Shown one piece after another: positions 53,971-63,194 of a DNA stretch of 64,000 nucleotides. A program made the translations under genes and the position numbers. The stretch is from Actinacidiphila sp965342175 (lineage in GTDB: Bacteria; Actinomycetota; Actinomycetes; Streptomycetales; Streptomycetaceae), in NCBI RefSeq assembly GCF_965342175.1, contig NZ_CBDRBL010000008.1:1-64000 (forward strand), read 5' to 3'. The notes below the pieces were generated by a model. The model made no database searches. It saw only the letters and a list, made by a program, of their open reading frames with translations, and was not told the DNA's origin. How positions within the stretch are numbered: the first letter of the stretch is position 1; each line of letters begins with the position of its first letter.

Positions 53971-55641
53971 ATGACCCAGTACCTGGCGGACACCACCCGT
54001 CACCCCCACACCTCCGACCAGCCCGCGGCCACCGCGGACTGGTGGAGAGACGCGGTCATCTACCAGGTCTACCCCCGCAGTTTCGCCGACGGGAACGGCG
54101 ACGGCATGGGCGACCTCCCCGGCATCCGCGAGCGCCTCCCGTACCTGCGCGACCTCGGCGTCGACGCCGTCTGGCTGAGCCCCTTCTACGCCTCCCCGCA
54201 GGCCGACGCCGGCTACGACGTCGCCGACTACCGGGCCGTCGACCCGATGTTCGGCACCCTGCACGACGCCGACGGGCTGATCCGCGACGCCCACCGGCTG
54301 GGGCTGCGGATCATCGTCGACCTGGTCCCCAACCACACCTCCGACCAGCACGAGTGGTTCAAGCAGGCAGTGAGCGAGGGCCCCGGCTCCCCGCTGCGGC
54401 AGCGCTACCACTTCCGCCCCGGCAAGGGCGCGGGCGGCGAACTCCCCCCCAACGACTGGGAGTCGGTCTTCGGCGGACCGGCCTGGACCCGCGCCGCCGA
54501 CGGCGAGTGGTACCTGCACCTGTTCGCGCCCGAGCAGCCCGACCTCAACTGGGAGCACCCGGCCGTCCAGGACGAGTTCCGCTCGATCCTGCGCTTCTGG
54601 CTCGACATGGGCGTCGACGGCTTCCGCATCGACGTGGCGCACGGCCTCGTCAAGGCCGACGGCCTGCCCGACATCGGCGCCCACGAGCAGCTCAAGCTCC
54701 TTGGCAACGATGTCCTGCCCTTCTTCGACCAGGACGGCGTCCACGAGATCTACCGCTCATGGCGGCGGATCCTCGACGAGTACTCCCCGAGCCACTCCCC
54801 GAACCTGCGGCCGGGAGCGCTCCCGGGCGCCCGCATCGCCGTCGCCGAGGCCTGGACCCCCACCGTCGAGCGCACCGCGAACTACGTGCGCTCCGACGAA
54901 CTGCACCAGGCCTTCAACTTCCAGTACCTCGCCACCCGGTGGGACGCCGCCGAGCTGCGCGCGGTCATCGACCGCTCGCTCGACGCCATGCGCCCGGTCG
55001 CCGCTCCCACCACCTGGGTCCTTTCCAACCACGACGTGGTCCGCCACGCCACCCGGCTGTCCTCCGACGGCAAGACGTACGACGTGCGCCGCGCCCGCGC
55101 CGCCTCGCTGCTGATGCTGGCCCTGCCCGGCTCCGCCTACGTCTACCAGGGCGAGGAACTGGGCCTGCCCGAGGTCACCGACCTGCCCGACGAGCTGCGC
55201 CAGGACCCGGCGTTCTTCCGCGCCGCGGGCCAGGACGGCTTCCGCGACGGCTGCCGCGTCCCGATCCCGTGGACGTCCGAGGGCCCCAGCCACGGCTTCG
55301 GCAGCGGCGGCAGCTGGCTGCCGCAGCCCGAGAGCTGGGCGCGGCTCAGCGTCGCCGAGCAGACCGGCGACCCGGCCTCCACCCTGGAGCTGTACCGCGC
55401 CGCCCTGCGGCTGCGCCGCGAGCTGCCCGGGCTCGGCGCCGGCGAGTCCGTCCGGTGGGAGGACGCGCCGGAGGGCGTGCTGTCCTTCCTCCGGCCCGGC
55501 TTCGTGTGCACCGTCAACACCACCTCCGAGCCAGTGACACTGCCCGTGCCGGGGGCGCTTTCGCTGGCCAGCTCCGCCGTGGAGATCACGGCGACCGGGG
55601 TCGTCGTCCCGGCCGACACGACCGTCTGGTGGGCCGTTTGA
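53971..55641 (+). CDS. aglA: GH13 alpha-glucosidase (AglA-like), copy 2
   Basis: A 556-residue paralogue of the alpha-glucosidase at 48340-50001, with the same architecture and long identical stretches (GDLPGIRERLPYL, LPPNDWESVFGGPAWTR, LYLHLFAPEQPDLNW-like). The four GH13 regions are DLVPNHTSDQHEWF, GFRIDVAHGLVK, AVAEAW and VLSNHDVVRH, so it should be active. It is 98 bp after malG in the same direction and 31 bp before the second LacI gene. As the operon's own enzyme it would break down imported maltose and maltodextrins. ATG 53971 with AAGGGATC upstream. Confidence 0.95.
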   Translation: MTQYLADTTRHPHTSDQPAATADWWRDAVIYQVYPRSFADGNGDGMGDLPGIRERLPYLRDLGVDAVWLSPFYASPQADAGYDVADYRAVDPMFGTLHDADGLIRDAHRLGLRIIVDLVPNHTSDQHEWFKQAVSEGPGSPLRQRYHFRPGKGAGGELPPNDWESVFGGPAWTRAADGEWYLHLFAPEQPDLNWEHPAVQDEFRSILRFWLDMGVDGFRIDVAHGLVKADGLPDIGAHEQLKLLGNDVLPFFDQDGVHEIYRSWRRILDEYSPSHSPNLRPGALPGARIAVAEAWTPTVERTANYVRSDELHQAFNFQYLATRWDAAELRAVIDRSLDAMRPVAAPTTWVLSNHDVVRHATRLSSDGKTYDVRRARAASLLMLALPGSAYVYQGEELGLPEVTDLPDELRQDPAFFRAAGQDGFRDGCRVPIPWTSEGPSHGFGSGGSWLPQPESWARLSVAEQTGDPASTLELYRAALRLRRELPGLGAGESVRWEDAPEGVLSFLRPGFVCTVNTTSEPVTLPVPGALSLASSAVEITATGVVVPADTTVWWAV

Positions 55642-55658
55642 CGTGCGTCGCCGTCGCA

Positions 55659-55664
55659 TAGGGT
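55659..55664 (+). promoter_or_regulatory. -10 box for a leaderless malR copy 2 transcript
   Basis: TAGGGT with the GTG start 8 nt downstream; a TTGACG lies 15 bp upstream (55638-55643), a short spacer. The same layout (TACAGT, 8 nt, GTG) precedes malR copy 1 at 48328-48323. Confidence 0.45.
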
Positions 55665-55672
55665 CGGTAGCT

Positions 55673-56713
55673 GTGACCACCACAGCTCGACTTGCCGACA
55701 TCGCGGCCCAGGCGGGGGTCAGCGAGGCCACCGCCAGCCGCGTGCTGAACGGGAAGGCGGGGGTCGCCCCCGCCACCCGGCAGAAGGTGCTGGCCGCGCT
55801 GGACCTGCTCGGCTACGAGCGCCCGGTGCGGCTGCGGCGGCGCAGCGCCGGCCAGATCGGACTGATCACCCCCGAACTCAACAACCCGATCTTCCCCGCC
55901 TTCGCCCAGGTCATCGAGCAGAACCTGACCGGCTACGGCTACACGGCGGTGCTGTGCACCCAGCATCCCGGCGGCTCCACCGAGGACGAACTGGTGGAGG
56001 CGCTCGTGGAGCGCGGGGTGCGCGGCATCGTCTTCCTGTCCGGGCTGCACGCCGACGTCACGGCCGATCCCGAGCGCTACGCGCGCCTCCTGGGCCAGGG
56101 CGTGCCCTATGTGCTGGTCAACGGCTTCAACCCGGCGATCGCCGGACCATACATCTCGCCGGACGAGCGCGCCTCGGCGCGCATCGCCGTCCAGCACCTG
56201 GCCGAACTCGGCCACCAGCGGATCGGGCTGGCCGTCGGGCCCGGCCGCTTCGTGCCGGTGCGGCGCAAGGTCGAGGGCTTCGTCGAGGCACTGGGCGAAC
56301 TGCTCGGGTTCGGCGAGGAGCAGGCCGGAGAGTACGTCCGGCACACCCTCTTCTCGGTGGAGGGCGGCCACGCGGCCGCGGGGACGCTGCTGGACAAGGG
56401 CTGCACCGGCATCGTCTGCGGCAGCGACCTGATGGCCCTGGGCGCGGTGCGCGCGGTGCGGGAGCGCGGCCTGACTGTCCCCGGGGACGTCTCGGTCGTC
56501 GGCTACGACGACTCGCCGCTGATCGCCTTCACCGACCCGCCGCTGACCACGGTCCGCCAGCCGGTCGAGGCGATGGGCGCGGCGGCGGTGAACACGCTCC
56601 TGGAGGAGATCGGCGGCACCCCTGTGCAGCGCTCGGAGTTCGTCTTCCAGACGGAACTGGTCGTCCGCGGCTCCACGGGCAAGGCGCCCGGCGGCAGCCG
56701 GCGCCCCCACTGA
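55673..56713 (+). CDS. malR: LacI-family maltose regulator (MalR-like), copy 2
   Basis: A 346-residue paralogue of the LacI protein at 47226-48314. The HTH reads ARLADIAAQAGVSEATASRV and differs from copy 1 mainly at VTTT and the hinge-proximal LRRRSAGQ. The effector domain includes GLITPELNNPIFPAFAQVIE and VVGYDDSPLIAFTDPPLTTV. Start GTG 55673; longer upstream readings add only Arg-rich residues. It follows aglA copy 2 by 31 bp, so each aglA has its own regulator gene. Maltose-dependent derepression of malEFG is the expected role; how the two divide the work cannot be told. Confidence 0.93.
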   Translation: MTTTARLADIAAQAGVSEATASRVLNGKAGVAPATRQKVLAALDLLGYERPVRLRRRSAGQIGLITPELNNPIFPAFAQVIEQNLTGYGYTAVLCTQHPGGSTEDELVEALVERGVRGIVFLSGLHADVTADPERYARLLGQGVPYVLVNGFNPAIAGPYISPDERASARIAVQHLAELGHQRIGLAVGPGRFVPVRRKVEGFVEALGELLGFGEEQAGEYVRHTLFSVEGGHAAAGTLLDKGCTGIVCGSDLMALGAVRAVRERGLTVPGDVSVVGYDDSPLIAFTDPPLTTVRQPVEAMGAAAVNTLLEEIGGTPVQRSEFVFQTELVVRGSTGKAPGGSRRPH

Positions 56714-56904
56714 GGACACCAGCCCGCGCCGCCCGGTGCGTATCCGCTCGCGGCGGCCCGCGCCGGCCGCTGTCGCGCCGTCATGAGCGACCGTGCGGCG
56801 CCCTTCCCCTGCGACATCCGGCCCGACCCGCAACCCCGCCGGGCCCGGGGCGTCGTAACGGATGACGGACCTCCGTCATCCGACGCGACGAAAAGAGACA
56901 GCCT

Positions 56905-58191
56905 ATGAAGACCCGCAGCGCACGGGCCACGCTGACGACACTGGCCGGTGTACTCGCCCTCCTGGCCGTTCCCGGGACCGCCGGGGCCGAGGACAGGCAT
57001 CCGGGGCCGGACCACGGCCGGCCGGGTGTGAGCGAGGTGCTCTACGACCTGGGCGACGAGGCGTTCCGGCCGCCCCGTTCCCTGGGGTACGTGGGGGACA
57101 ACGAGCTGAACGGGGCCGTGTATGTGCCGGCCGACCTCGCGCACGGCCGCCACCCGCTGATCGTGATCGAGCACGGCATCCACGCCACATGCGCCGACGC
57201 GGACGCGGCCCGGGACCTGGCCGCCGCGCAGGAGGCCCTGGCGCGGGACGAGGAGGCCGGCGACACCGCCGACGCCGAGAAGCAGCAGGCGATCATAGAG
57301 GCGGCCGTCGCCGCGCTCTGGGCGTGGCCGTGCGCGCCCGGCACCGACCGGATCCCCAGTCACCGCGGTTACGACTACCTCGGCCGGGATCTGGCGCGCC
57401 GCGGCTTCGTCGTGGTCTCCATCGGCACCAACGGCATCAACGCGACCTCGGCGGGCCAGGCCGACACCGTCTACCAGGCGCGGGCCGCGTTGATCGAACG
57501 CCATCTGGTGATGTGGCGGCAGTTGGCGCTGACCGGCGGCGGCCCGCTCAAGGGCCGCTTCACCGACGCCGCTTCTGGGCGCGTGTCGGCGGTGGACTTC
57601 CGGGGCCATGTGGATCTCGGCGACGTCGGCCTGATCGGGCACTCCATGGGCGGTGGCGCCGTCATGCAGGAGATCGACGACAGCAACCGGGCGTCCTGGC
57701 CGCAGGGCGTCTCCATCCGCGCGGCGTTCGCCCTGGCCCCGGCACAGACCTGGGATCCCGTCACCGTGACCAAGACGCCGTTCGCGGTGATGTGGGGGAC
57801 GTGCGACGTGACCAACGGCGGCACATACGTCGAGCAGAACGAGGGCGCCAACACCGTGCCCCTCCACAAGTTCACGGTCACCGGCGGGGTCCACAACTTC
57901 TACAACAGGCAGTGGTCGCCGGCCGGCGGGCAGGTCATGGCGGAGGACGACTCCGTACCCGGCAGCCGGCCCGGCACCTGCCAAGCGCAGTTCCAGGACG
58001 CGCCCCTGCCGCAGCCGGACCAGGACGAGCTGTCCGAGGCACAGCAGCGCCGCATCACCCAGGCATACGCCGGGGCGTTCTTCGCGCGGCACCTGCTGGG
58101 CGACAAGCGGTACGACCGCGTCCTGCGCGGCCAGGCGCGGTTCCCCGGCATACCCGACGTGATCGACGTGCGGTTCGACGCGGGCCGGTGA
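56905..58191 (+). CDS. Secreted alpha/beta-hydrolase
   Basis: A 428-residue exported protein. The signal peptide (ATLTTLAGVLALLAVPGTAG) is followed by an alpha/beta-hydrolase fold: YVPADLAHGRHPLIVIEHGI, then the nucleophile elbow GHSMGG near residue 250, and a late His in VTGGVHNFYN. A long charged insertion (AAAQEALARDEEAGDTADAE) interrupts the cap region and carries Cys residues that may form disulfides. The substrate (ester or peptide) is unknown. It is 191 bp after malR copy 2; that gap shows no gene. Start ATG 56905 after AAGAGA. Confidence 0.82.
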   Translation: MKTRSARATLTTLAGVLALLAVPGTAGAEDRHPGPDHGRPGVSEVLYDLGDEAFRPPRSLGYVGDNELNGAVYVPADLAHGRHPLIVIEHGIHATCADADAARDLAAAQEALARDEEAGDTADAEKQQAIIEAAVAALWAWPCAPGTDRIPSHRGYDYLGRDLARRGFVVVSIGTNGINATSAGQADTVYQARAALIERHLVMWRQLALTGGGPLKGRFTDAASGRVSAVDFRGHVDLGDVGLIGHSMGGGAVMQEIDDSNRASWPQGVSIRAAFALAPAQTWDPVTVTKTPFAVMWGTCDVTNGGTYVEQNEGANTVPLHKFTVTGGVHNFYNRQWSPAGGQVMAEDDSVPGSRPGTCQAQFQDAPLPQPDQDELSEAQQRRITQAYAGAFFARHLLGDKRYDRVLRGQARFPGIPDVIDVRFDAGR

Positions 58192-58235
58192 CCGGCGTCC
58201 GAGGGGCGCGGCGCGTTCCGTGCCCCTCGGACGGG

Positions 58236-58458
58236 CTCGGGCGGGTCGGCGCTCGCGGTGGCGGCCCTCGCCGTCCCCACCCCGGCCCCCGCCGCCCTCC
58301 GACGCGGCGTTCGCCGCGCAGCCCGCGCGGCACGACCTCACACGGGGGCAGTTCTACTGCGTACTGCCGGATCGTTTCGCCGACGGCGACGGCTCCAACA
58401 ACCGGGGCGGTCTGACCGGCACTCGGCTGAGCACGTGCTACGACCCCACCGACAGGCG
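58236..58458 (+). pseudogene. Relic of a secreted pullulanase/amylase gene
   Basis: A signal-like SALAVAALAVPTPAPAA in one frame shifts near 58290 into another that reads SDAAFAAQPARHDLTRGQFY, then CVLPDRFADGDGSNNRGGLT and GTRLSTCYDPTDR. The second block is the N-terminal strand-loop of secreted GH13 pullulanases, which in S. coelicolor lie next to aglA/malEFG. Everything after ~60 codons of the catalytic domain is missing, so the enzyme has been lost here and only a ~220-bp stump remains. Confidence 0.65.
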
Positions 58459-58513
58459 GCCCGTCGTCGGCCCGTCACCTCACCCGCGCCCACCCGGCCC
58501 GTCCCCTCAGGGC

Positions 58514-60487
58514 TCAGCGCAGCGTCGTGAGCTCGGCGCCCGAGTCGAGTACCGCCGACAGTTCGGCCCGGGAGTCCTGTGCGGCCCGTACCGCCATCGT
58601 CGGGCCCTTCGAGGAGCCCGTCACGCCGCCCGTGGCCTTGATCCGCGCCACATCCCGGCTGCCCGCCGCCAGCAGATACCAGTGGCCGGCCGCCGACTTC
58701 CACAGCACTCCGGCGAGTACCCGCGGCACCGCCCGGCCGCACGCCCCGCCGTCCCGGTCGCTCTGGCCCACCGGCGCGCCCTGGGCGCCCGGTTCGGACA
58801 CCGGGGGCAGGAACAGCGCCAGCGTCCGCCCGTCCGTGCCGCGCCAGGTGTCGGCGCGGGCGCAGACCCACGAGGCCTGCCCGTTGTCCTCCGGCAGGCG
58901 TTGCGTGGCGTACCGCCAGACATTGACCGAGCGCGTGCCCAGGCCGCTCATGGAGGAGAGGGTGCAGGCCGTCCGCGCCACGTGCGCCAGTGCCGCGGGG
59001 CCGGTCGCCTCCAGCGGTGTGCCGCCCTTCGGCGGCTGGTACGTCAGATGGGCCGGCACCAGGTCGCCGAGGTCGCTCAGGAGGAACGGCCGGTCCAACC
59101 CGAGCCCGTCCGCGGCCCGGAACTCCAGTGCGGGCCAGGTGTCCCCGCACACCCCGGGACGGCTGTCCGCACCCGGCATCCGCACCGGCTCGGTCACCCC
59201 GTCCGCCGTGCGGTCCAGCTTCGCCGGGGCGCGGCCCGGGTCCCGCAGGTCGCGCGAGGCCGCACCGGCCACCCAGGGGGCGGTCAGGAACCGGGTGTTG
59301 CCGTTCGTCCGCCCGAGGACGACGGCGGCCGTGGTCACCCCCGCGCCGTCCACCCGGGCGAAGTCCAGGGCGGCCGTGCCGCCGCCTCCACGCGGCTCGG
59401 CGTAGCGCACCAGCCGCAGACCGTCGTACATCAGCACCACGGTGGCCTCGTCCACGTCCCCCGCGTACAGCAACTGCGGCTGCTGCGCGGGCAGTCCCCC
59501 GGAGGTGCCCTTGGTGGCCGACACGGCGACCGCGGAGGAGGGCCGGGCCCATACCGCCATCGCCCGGACCAGCAGTGCCCGGTCGCCGGCCCGGCTGCCG
59601 CGGGTCGGCCAGGCCGTGAAGTCCACCCGGGAGGCGCGGGTCCAGGCGGTGTTCTCCACCCGTACCAGCTTCGCCGGATCCAGCAGCCCCGCGGCCCCGT
59701 ACGGGCCCGGGGACCCGCCCGCCGCGTCCGGGCCCAGCCCGCCGGCCAGCACCGCGACCAGGGCCGCGGCCGCGGCCACGACGACCGCGCCGGCCGCGGC
59801 GAGGCCCACCCGCACGCGCTGCCGTCTGCGCAGCAGATCCGTCGGCCGGGCCCGCACGGTGCACGGGTCGAGTCCGCTGCCGCCCAGCAGCAGTCCCTCG
59901 GGCACCGCCTTGGCGGCCTTCAACGCGCCCCGCGGGTCGGCCACCCCGGCGGCCAGCAGCAGCCTGCGCACCTCGCGGCCGTCCGCGTGCCGGGGCCGCT
60001 CGAGTTCCAGCAGCGCATACGCCGCCCGCCCGGCCGCGTTCAGCCCGGCCAGCGCCCGGTCGAGCTCCGCCTCGTCCGTCCCGGTCGCCTTGGTGTGCAG
60101 CCGCAGGCCGAGGACGTGCGGCGCCAGGCCGGCCATCAGCGCCCTGCGCAGCCGCCCGCGCCAGCCCCGCTCGCGTCCGAACACCAGCGCCGTGTCCAGC
60201 ACTTCATGACGCATGAGGGCGTACGCCGGGTCGATGGTCCCGCGCGGCCCGGCCACGTCCACCACGGCGGGGTCCGGTTCGCACGGCGAGCGCGGCAGCG
60301 CGCCCTGCGTGAGGGTGTGGGCGGTCAGCACCCTGCGGTGCCGGCCGAGCGACGGCGGCAGCGTCAGGTAGGCGAGCCGGACCAGGTGCGGGTAGTTCTC
60401 GACGAGTGCGGCCTCCGCCTCCTCGACGTCCACGATCACGGGTGCGCCGTGCCGGGGGCGGGTGGCGGTCGCGTGCTGGGCGTTCAC
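58514..60487 (-). CDS. Membrane-anchored protein of unknown function beside glnII
   Basis: About 657 residues. A cytoplasmic N-terminal part (LVENYPHLVRLAYLTLPPSL, RVLTAHTLTQGALPRS; helical, like the SigB-type regulators or anti-sigma domains) reaches one transmembrane segment near residue 260 (VGLAAAGAVVVAAAAALVAVLAG). The rest is an extracellular beta-rich domain with Cys pairs (PGVCGDTWPALEF, RTACTLSSMSGLG, WVCARADTWRG). GTG 60487 is preferred, because upstream starts would overlap the glnII terminator. A conserved Streptomyces neighbour of glnII; function unknown. Confidence 0.75.
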   Translation of the reverse strand: MNAQHATATRPRHGAPVIVDVEEAEAALVENYPHLVRLAYLTLPPSLGRHRRVLTAHTLTQGALPRSPCEPDPAVVDVAGPRGTIDPAYALMRHEVLDTALVFGRERGWRGRLRRALMAGLAPHVLGLRLHTKATGTDEAELDRALAGLNAAGRAAYALLELERPRHADGREVRRLLLAAGVADPRGALKAAKAVPEGLLLGGSGLDPCTVRARPTDLLRRRQRVRVGLAAAGAVVVAAAAALVAVLAGGLGPDAAGGSPGPYGAAGLLDPAKLVRVENTAWTRASRVDFTAWPTRGSRAGDRALLVRAMAVWARPSSAVAVSATKGTSGGLPAQQPQLLYAGDVDEATVVLMYDGLRLVRYAEPRGGGGTAALDFARVDGAGVTTAAVVLGRTNGNTRFLTAPWVAGAASRDLRDPGRAPAKLDRTADGVTEPVRMPGADSRPGVCGDTWPALEFRAADGLGLDRPFLLSDLGDLVPAHLTYQPPKGGTPLEATGPAALAHVARTACTLSSMSGLGTRSVNVWRYATQRLPEDNGQASWVCARADTWRGTDGRTLALFLPPVSEPGAQGAPVGQSDRDGGACGRAVPRVLAGVLWKSAAGHWYLLAAGSRDVARIKATGGVTGSSKGPTMAVRAAQDSRAELSAVLDSGAELTTLR

Positions 60488-60578
60488 GGTCCGTGCAACG
60501 AGTGGACCCCGGGGATGGTCACCGGGCGGCCGGGCGGGCGCCCGCGCCTTCGGCATCGGGCGGCGCACCCCGGACACG

Positions 60579-60613
60579 CCGAAGGCGCCCGACATGTGGA
60601 CGGGCGCCTTCGG
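60579..60613 (-). terminator. Terminator of glnII
   Basis: 13-bp perfect arms (CCGAAGGCGCCCG and complement) with a 9-nt loop, 16 bp after the glnII stop. Confidence 0.8.
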
Positions 60614-60628
60614 GGACGGTGCGGAGGG

Positions 60629-61648
60629 TCAGACGAGGTCGGCCTTCTCCAGGGCGGTGCAGCAGGTGTCGACGATGAGGCGGGTCACGACGTAGGGGTC
60701 GACGTTGGCGTTGGGCCGGCGGTCCTCGATGTAGCCCTTCTTGTCGACCTCGACCTGCCACGGGATGCGGACGGAGGCGCCGCGGTTGGAGACGCCGTAG
60801 CTGTACTCGCTCCACGGGGCGGTCTCGTGGGCGCCGGTGAGGCGGGCCTCGACTCCGGCACCGTAGTTCTTGATGTGCTCGGCCGGCTTGCCGTCGCGGC
60901 CGAGGGCCTCGCAGGCCTCGATGATCGCGTCGTAGCCCTCGCGCATGGCCTTGGTGGAGAAGTTGGTGTGCGCGCCCGCGCCGTTCCAGTCGCCCTTGGC
61001 CGGCTTGGGGTCGAGGGTGGCGGAGACGCCGAACTCCTCGGCGGTGCGGTAGAGCAGCCAGCGCGCGACCCACAGCTGGTCGGCGACCTCGAGCGGGCTG
61101 AGCGGGCCGACCTGGAACTCCCACTGGCCGGGCATGACCTCGGCGTTGATGCCGGAGATGCCCAGACCCGCGGCGAGGCAGTTGTCGAGGTGCTTCTCGA
61201 CGATCTCGCGGCCGAAGATCTCGTCGGCGCCGACGCCGCAGTAGTAGCCGCCCTGCGGGGCCGGGTAGCCGGCCTCGGGGAAGCCCAGCGGGCGCGAGCC
61301 CTGGAAGAAGGTGTACTCCTGCTCGATGCCGAACAGGGACTCCTGGCCCTCGAAGCGCTCGGCGACCGGGCGCAGCAGGGCGCGGGTGTTGGACTCGTGC
61401 GGGGTGCCGTCGATGTTGAAGACCTCGCACAGGACCAGCAGGTTGTCGCCGCCGCGGATCGGGTCCGGGTAGCTGGCGACCGGCTTGAGCACGCGGTCCG
61501 AGCTGTGGCCCTCGGCCTGGTTGGTGCTGGAGCCGTCGAAGCCCCACACGCCGGGCTCCGCGCCGTCAGCAATGATCTTGGTCTTCGAGCGCAGTTTCGC
61601 GGTCGGCTCGGTACCGTCGATCCAGATGTACTCGGCTTTGTAGCTCAC
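60629..61648 (-). CDS. glnII: Glutamine synthetase type II
   Basis: A 339-residue eukaryote-type GSII (MSYKAEYIWIDGTEP; GVWGFDGSSTNQAEGHSSDR; GIEQEYTFFQGSRPLG; KGDWNGAGAHTNFSTKAMRE) that forms glutamine from glutamate, ammonia and ATP. It is a second synthetase besides the GSI enzymes and, unlike GlnA, is not controlled by GlnE adenylylation. The upstream region carries a probable GlnR site, so it should be induced under nitrogen limitation. ATG 61648; a 13-bp-arm hairpin follows the stop. Confidence 0.97.
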   Translation of the reverse strand: MSYKAEYIWIDGTEPTAKLRSKTKIIADGAEPGVWGFDGSSTNQAEGHSSDRVLKPVASYPDPIRGGDNLLVLCEVFNIDGTPHESNTRALLRPVAERFEGQESLFGIEQEYTFFQGSRPLGFPEAGYPAPQGGYYCGVGADEIFGREIVEKHLDNCLAAGLGISGINAEVMPGQWEFQVGPLSPLEVADQLWVARWLLYRTAEEFGVSATLDPKPAKGDWNGAGAHTNFSTKAMREGYDAIIEACEALGRDGKPAEHIKNYGAGVEARLTGAHETAPWSEYSYGVSNRGASVRIPWQVEVDKKGYIEDRRPNANVDPYVVTRLIVDTCCTALEKADLV

Positions 61649-61739
61649 GGGATTCGTCCTTGTCGGCGCGTGCCTTGCGGGGCGTGATGTTGTGCTGTTG
61701 CAGCGTCACAATCCGTGATTTCGCATCGATTGCCCCAGT

Positions 61740-61756
61740 GTTAACCCGATGTGAAC
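61740..61756 (-). promoter_or_regulatory. Candidate GlnR box upstream of glnII
   Basis: GTTCAC-ATCGG-GTTAAC on the minus strand, 92 bp before the glnII ATG. It resembles paired GlnR half-sites (GTnAC/GAAAC spaced about one turn). GlnR is the known Streptomyces regulator of glnII. The rest of 61649-61947 shows no gene. Confidence 0.6.
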
Positions 61757-61934
61757 GCGCCGCTGTCCCGTGTGTCGCGCACCACGTCCACGGGAACCGG
61801 CCGACCGCGCGCGGACATCCGGTAGGGGTGCCGCGGAGGCCGGTGCGGCCGTGGGCGCGGGCGCTCCGGCGCCGTCGCACCGCCTCGGGGCGGGCGCCCG
61901 TGAAGCCGCCCGCGGGTGTGCGCGACCCGGGACG

Positions 61935-61940
61935 TAGGGT
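61935..61940 (+). promoter_or_regulatory. -10 box of a leaderless promoter
   Basis: TAGGGT, with the ATG at 61948 only 7 nt downstream. No ribosome-binding site lies between, so the isomerase-oxidoreductase mRNA is probably leaderless. Confidence 0.5.
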
Positions 61941-61947
61941 GTGTGCC

Positions 61948-62322
61948 ATGCCTCACATCACCGTGGACTACACCGGCAACCTCGCGGACGCGTTCGACCG
62001 GCGCGGCTTCGCGACCGCGCTGCACCCGCTCGTCGCCGAGCTCATCGACACCAAGGTGGAGGCGTGCACGACCCGCTTCCGCCGGTCCGACGAGTACGTC
62101 CTCGCCGACGGCGCCCCCGAGCGCGCGCTGGTCCTCGTCCGGGCCGCCATCCTGTCCGGGCGGACCTGCGAGGCCAAGGCACGGCTGAGCGAGGCCGTCC
62201 TGGAACTGCTGCCCAAGCACCTCGCACCGTCCCCGGGGCTCGTCGTGCAGACCGCGGTCGACGTCGTCGACCTCGACCGCGCCTCGTACCGCAGCCGCAC
62301 CGAGCCGGCGGGGGAGCGGTGA
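61948..62322 (+). CDS. 5-carboxymethyl-2-hydroxymuconate isomerase-like protein
   Basis: A 124-residue tautomerase-superfamily protein of the CHMI kind: MPHITVDYTG has the amino-terminal Pro that acts as general base after Met removal, followed by VEACTTRFRRSDEYVLADGA and LVLVRAAILSGRT. In HPA degradation this enzyme isomerises a ring-fission product, but no other genes of that pathway are near, so the substrate is unclear. Leaderless start at 61948. The next gene begins 2 bp past its stop (or overlaps if read from GTG 62319). Confidence 0.88.
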   Translation: MPHITVDYTGNLADAFDRRGFATALHPLVAELIDTKVEACTTRFRRSDEYVLADGAPERALVLVRAAILSGRTCEAKARLSEAVLELLPKHLAPSPGLVVQTAVDVVDLDRASYRSRTEPAGER

Positions 62323-62324
62323 CC

Positions 62325-63194
62325 ATGCGCATCGGACTCCTCGGCACCGGCCCCTGGGCGGAGATCGCCCACGGTCCCGCCCTCGCCGCCCACCCCGACG
62401 TCGAGTTCACCGGGCTCTGGGGCCGCCGCCCCGAGGCGGCGGCCGCGCTCGCCGCCACCCTCGGCACCCGCGCCTACGCCGACGCGGACGAGCTCATCGC
62501 CGACGTGGACGCCGTCGCCATCGCCCTGCCCCCGGACGTACAGGCCCCGCTGGCCGTACGCGCCGCCGAGGCCGGACGGCACCTGCTGCTCGACAAGCCG
62601 GTCGCGACGACCGTGGCGGACGCCCGGCGCGTCGCCGACGCCGCCGAGGCCGCCGGGGTCGCGTCGGTGGTCTTCTTCACCCTCCGCTTCGACGCCGCCA
62701 GCTCCGCCTGGGTCGAGGAACAGGCCGCCGTCGACGGCTGGTTCACCGCCCGGGTGGAGTGGCTCGGCGCGGTGTTCACCTCCGGGGACAGCCCTTTCGC
62801 GGCGTCGCCCTGGCGGCGCGAGAAGGGCGCGCTGTGGGACGTCGGTCCGCACGCCCTGTCCGTGCTGCTCCCGGTCCTCGGGGACGTCACCGCGCTCACC
62901 GCAGTCCAGGGCCCGGGCGACACCGTCCATCTGGTGCTGCGGCACGACACCGGCGCCTCCAGCACGGCGGCGCTGAGCCTCACCACCCCTCCGGCCGCCG
63001 CGGGCATGACCGTCGAGCTGCGCGGCACCTCCGGCGTCGCCTCGCTCCCCGGCCGCGCCGACGGGCCCGGGCCGGCCTTCGGCAATGCCATAGACGCCCT
63101 GCTCACGGCCGTGCGCACCGGTGACCCCCACCCCTGCGACGCCCGCTTCGCGGCGCGCGTGACCGAGCTGCTGGCCTCGGCCGACGTCATGTGA
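62325..63194 (+). CDS. Gfo/Idh/MocA-family oxidoreductase
   Basis: A 289-residue NAD(P)-dependent dehydrogenase. The Rossmann motif GLLGTGPWAEIAHGPALAAH is at the start, DADELIADVDAVAIALPPD follows, and LLDKPVATT is the conserved Lys-Pro motif. The C-terminal domain has WRREKGALWDVGPHALSV (the Asp-x3-His catalytic pair). GGGGAG sits 8 nt before ATG 62325; the alternative GTG 62319 overlaps the isomerase stop. Likely co-transcribed with the isomerase. Substrate unknown (sugar or inositol type). Confidence 0.9.
   Translation: MRIGLLGTGPWAEIAHGPALAAHPDVEFTGLWGRRPEAAAALAATLGTRAYADADELIADVDAVAIALPPDVQAPLAVRAAEAGRHLLLDKPVATTVADARRVADAAEAAGVASVVFFTLRFDAASSAWVEEQAAVDGWFTARVEWLGAVFTSGDSPFAASPWRREKGALWDVGPHALSVLLPVLGDVTALTAVQGPGDTVHLVLRHDTGASSTAALSLTTPPAAAGMTVELRGTSGVASLPGRADGPGPAFGNAIDALLTAVRTGDPHPCDARFAARVTELLASADVM

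Noticed and set aside
58220..61687. Very long plus-strand frame (1155 codons) across the pullulanase relic, the membrane protein and glnII
   Set aside because: Only its first ~80 codons match a family (pullulanase N-terminus); the remainder is antisense to well-supported minus-strand genes.
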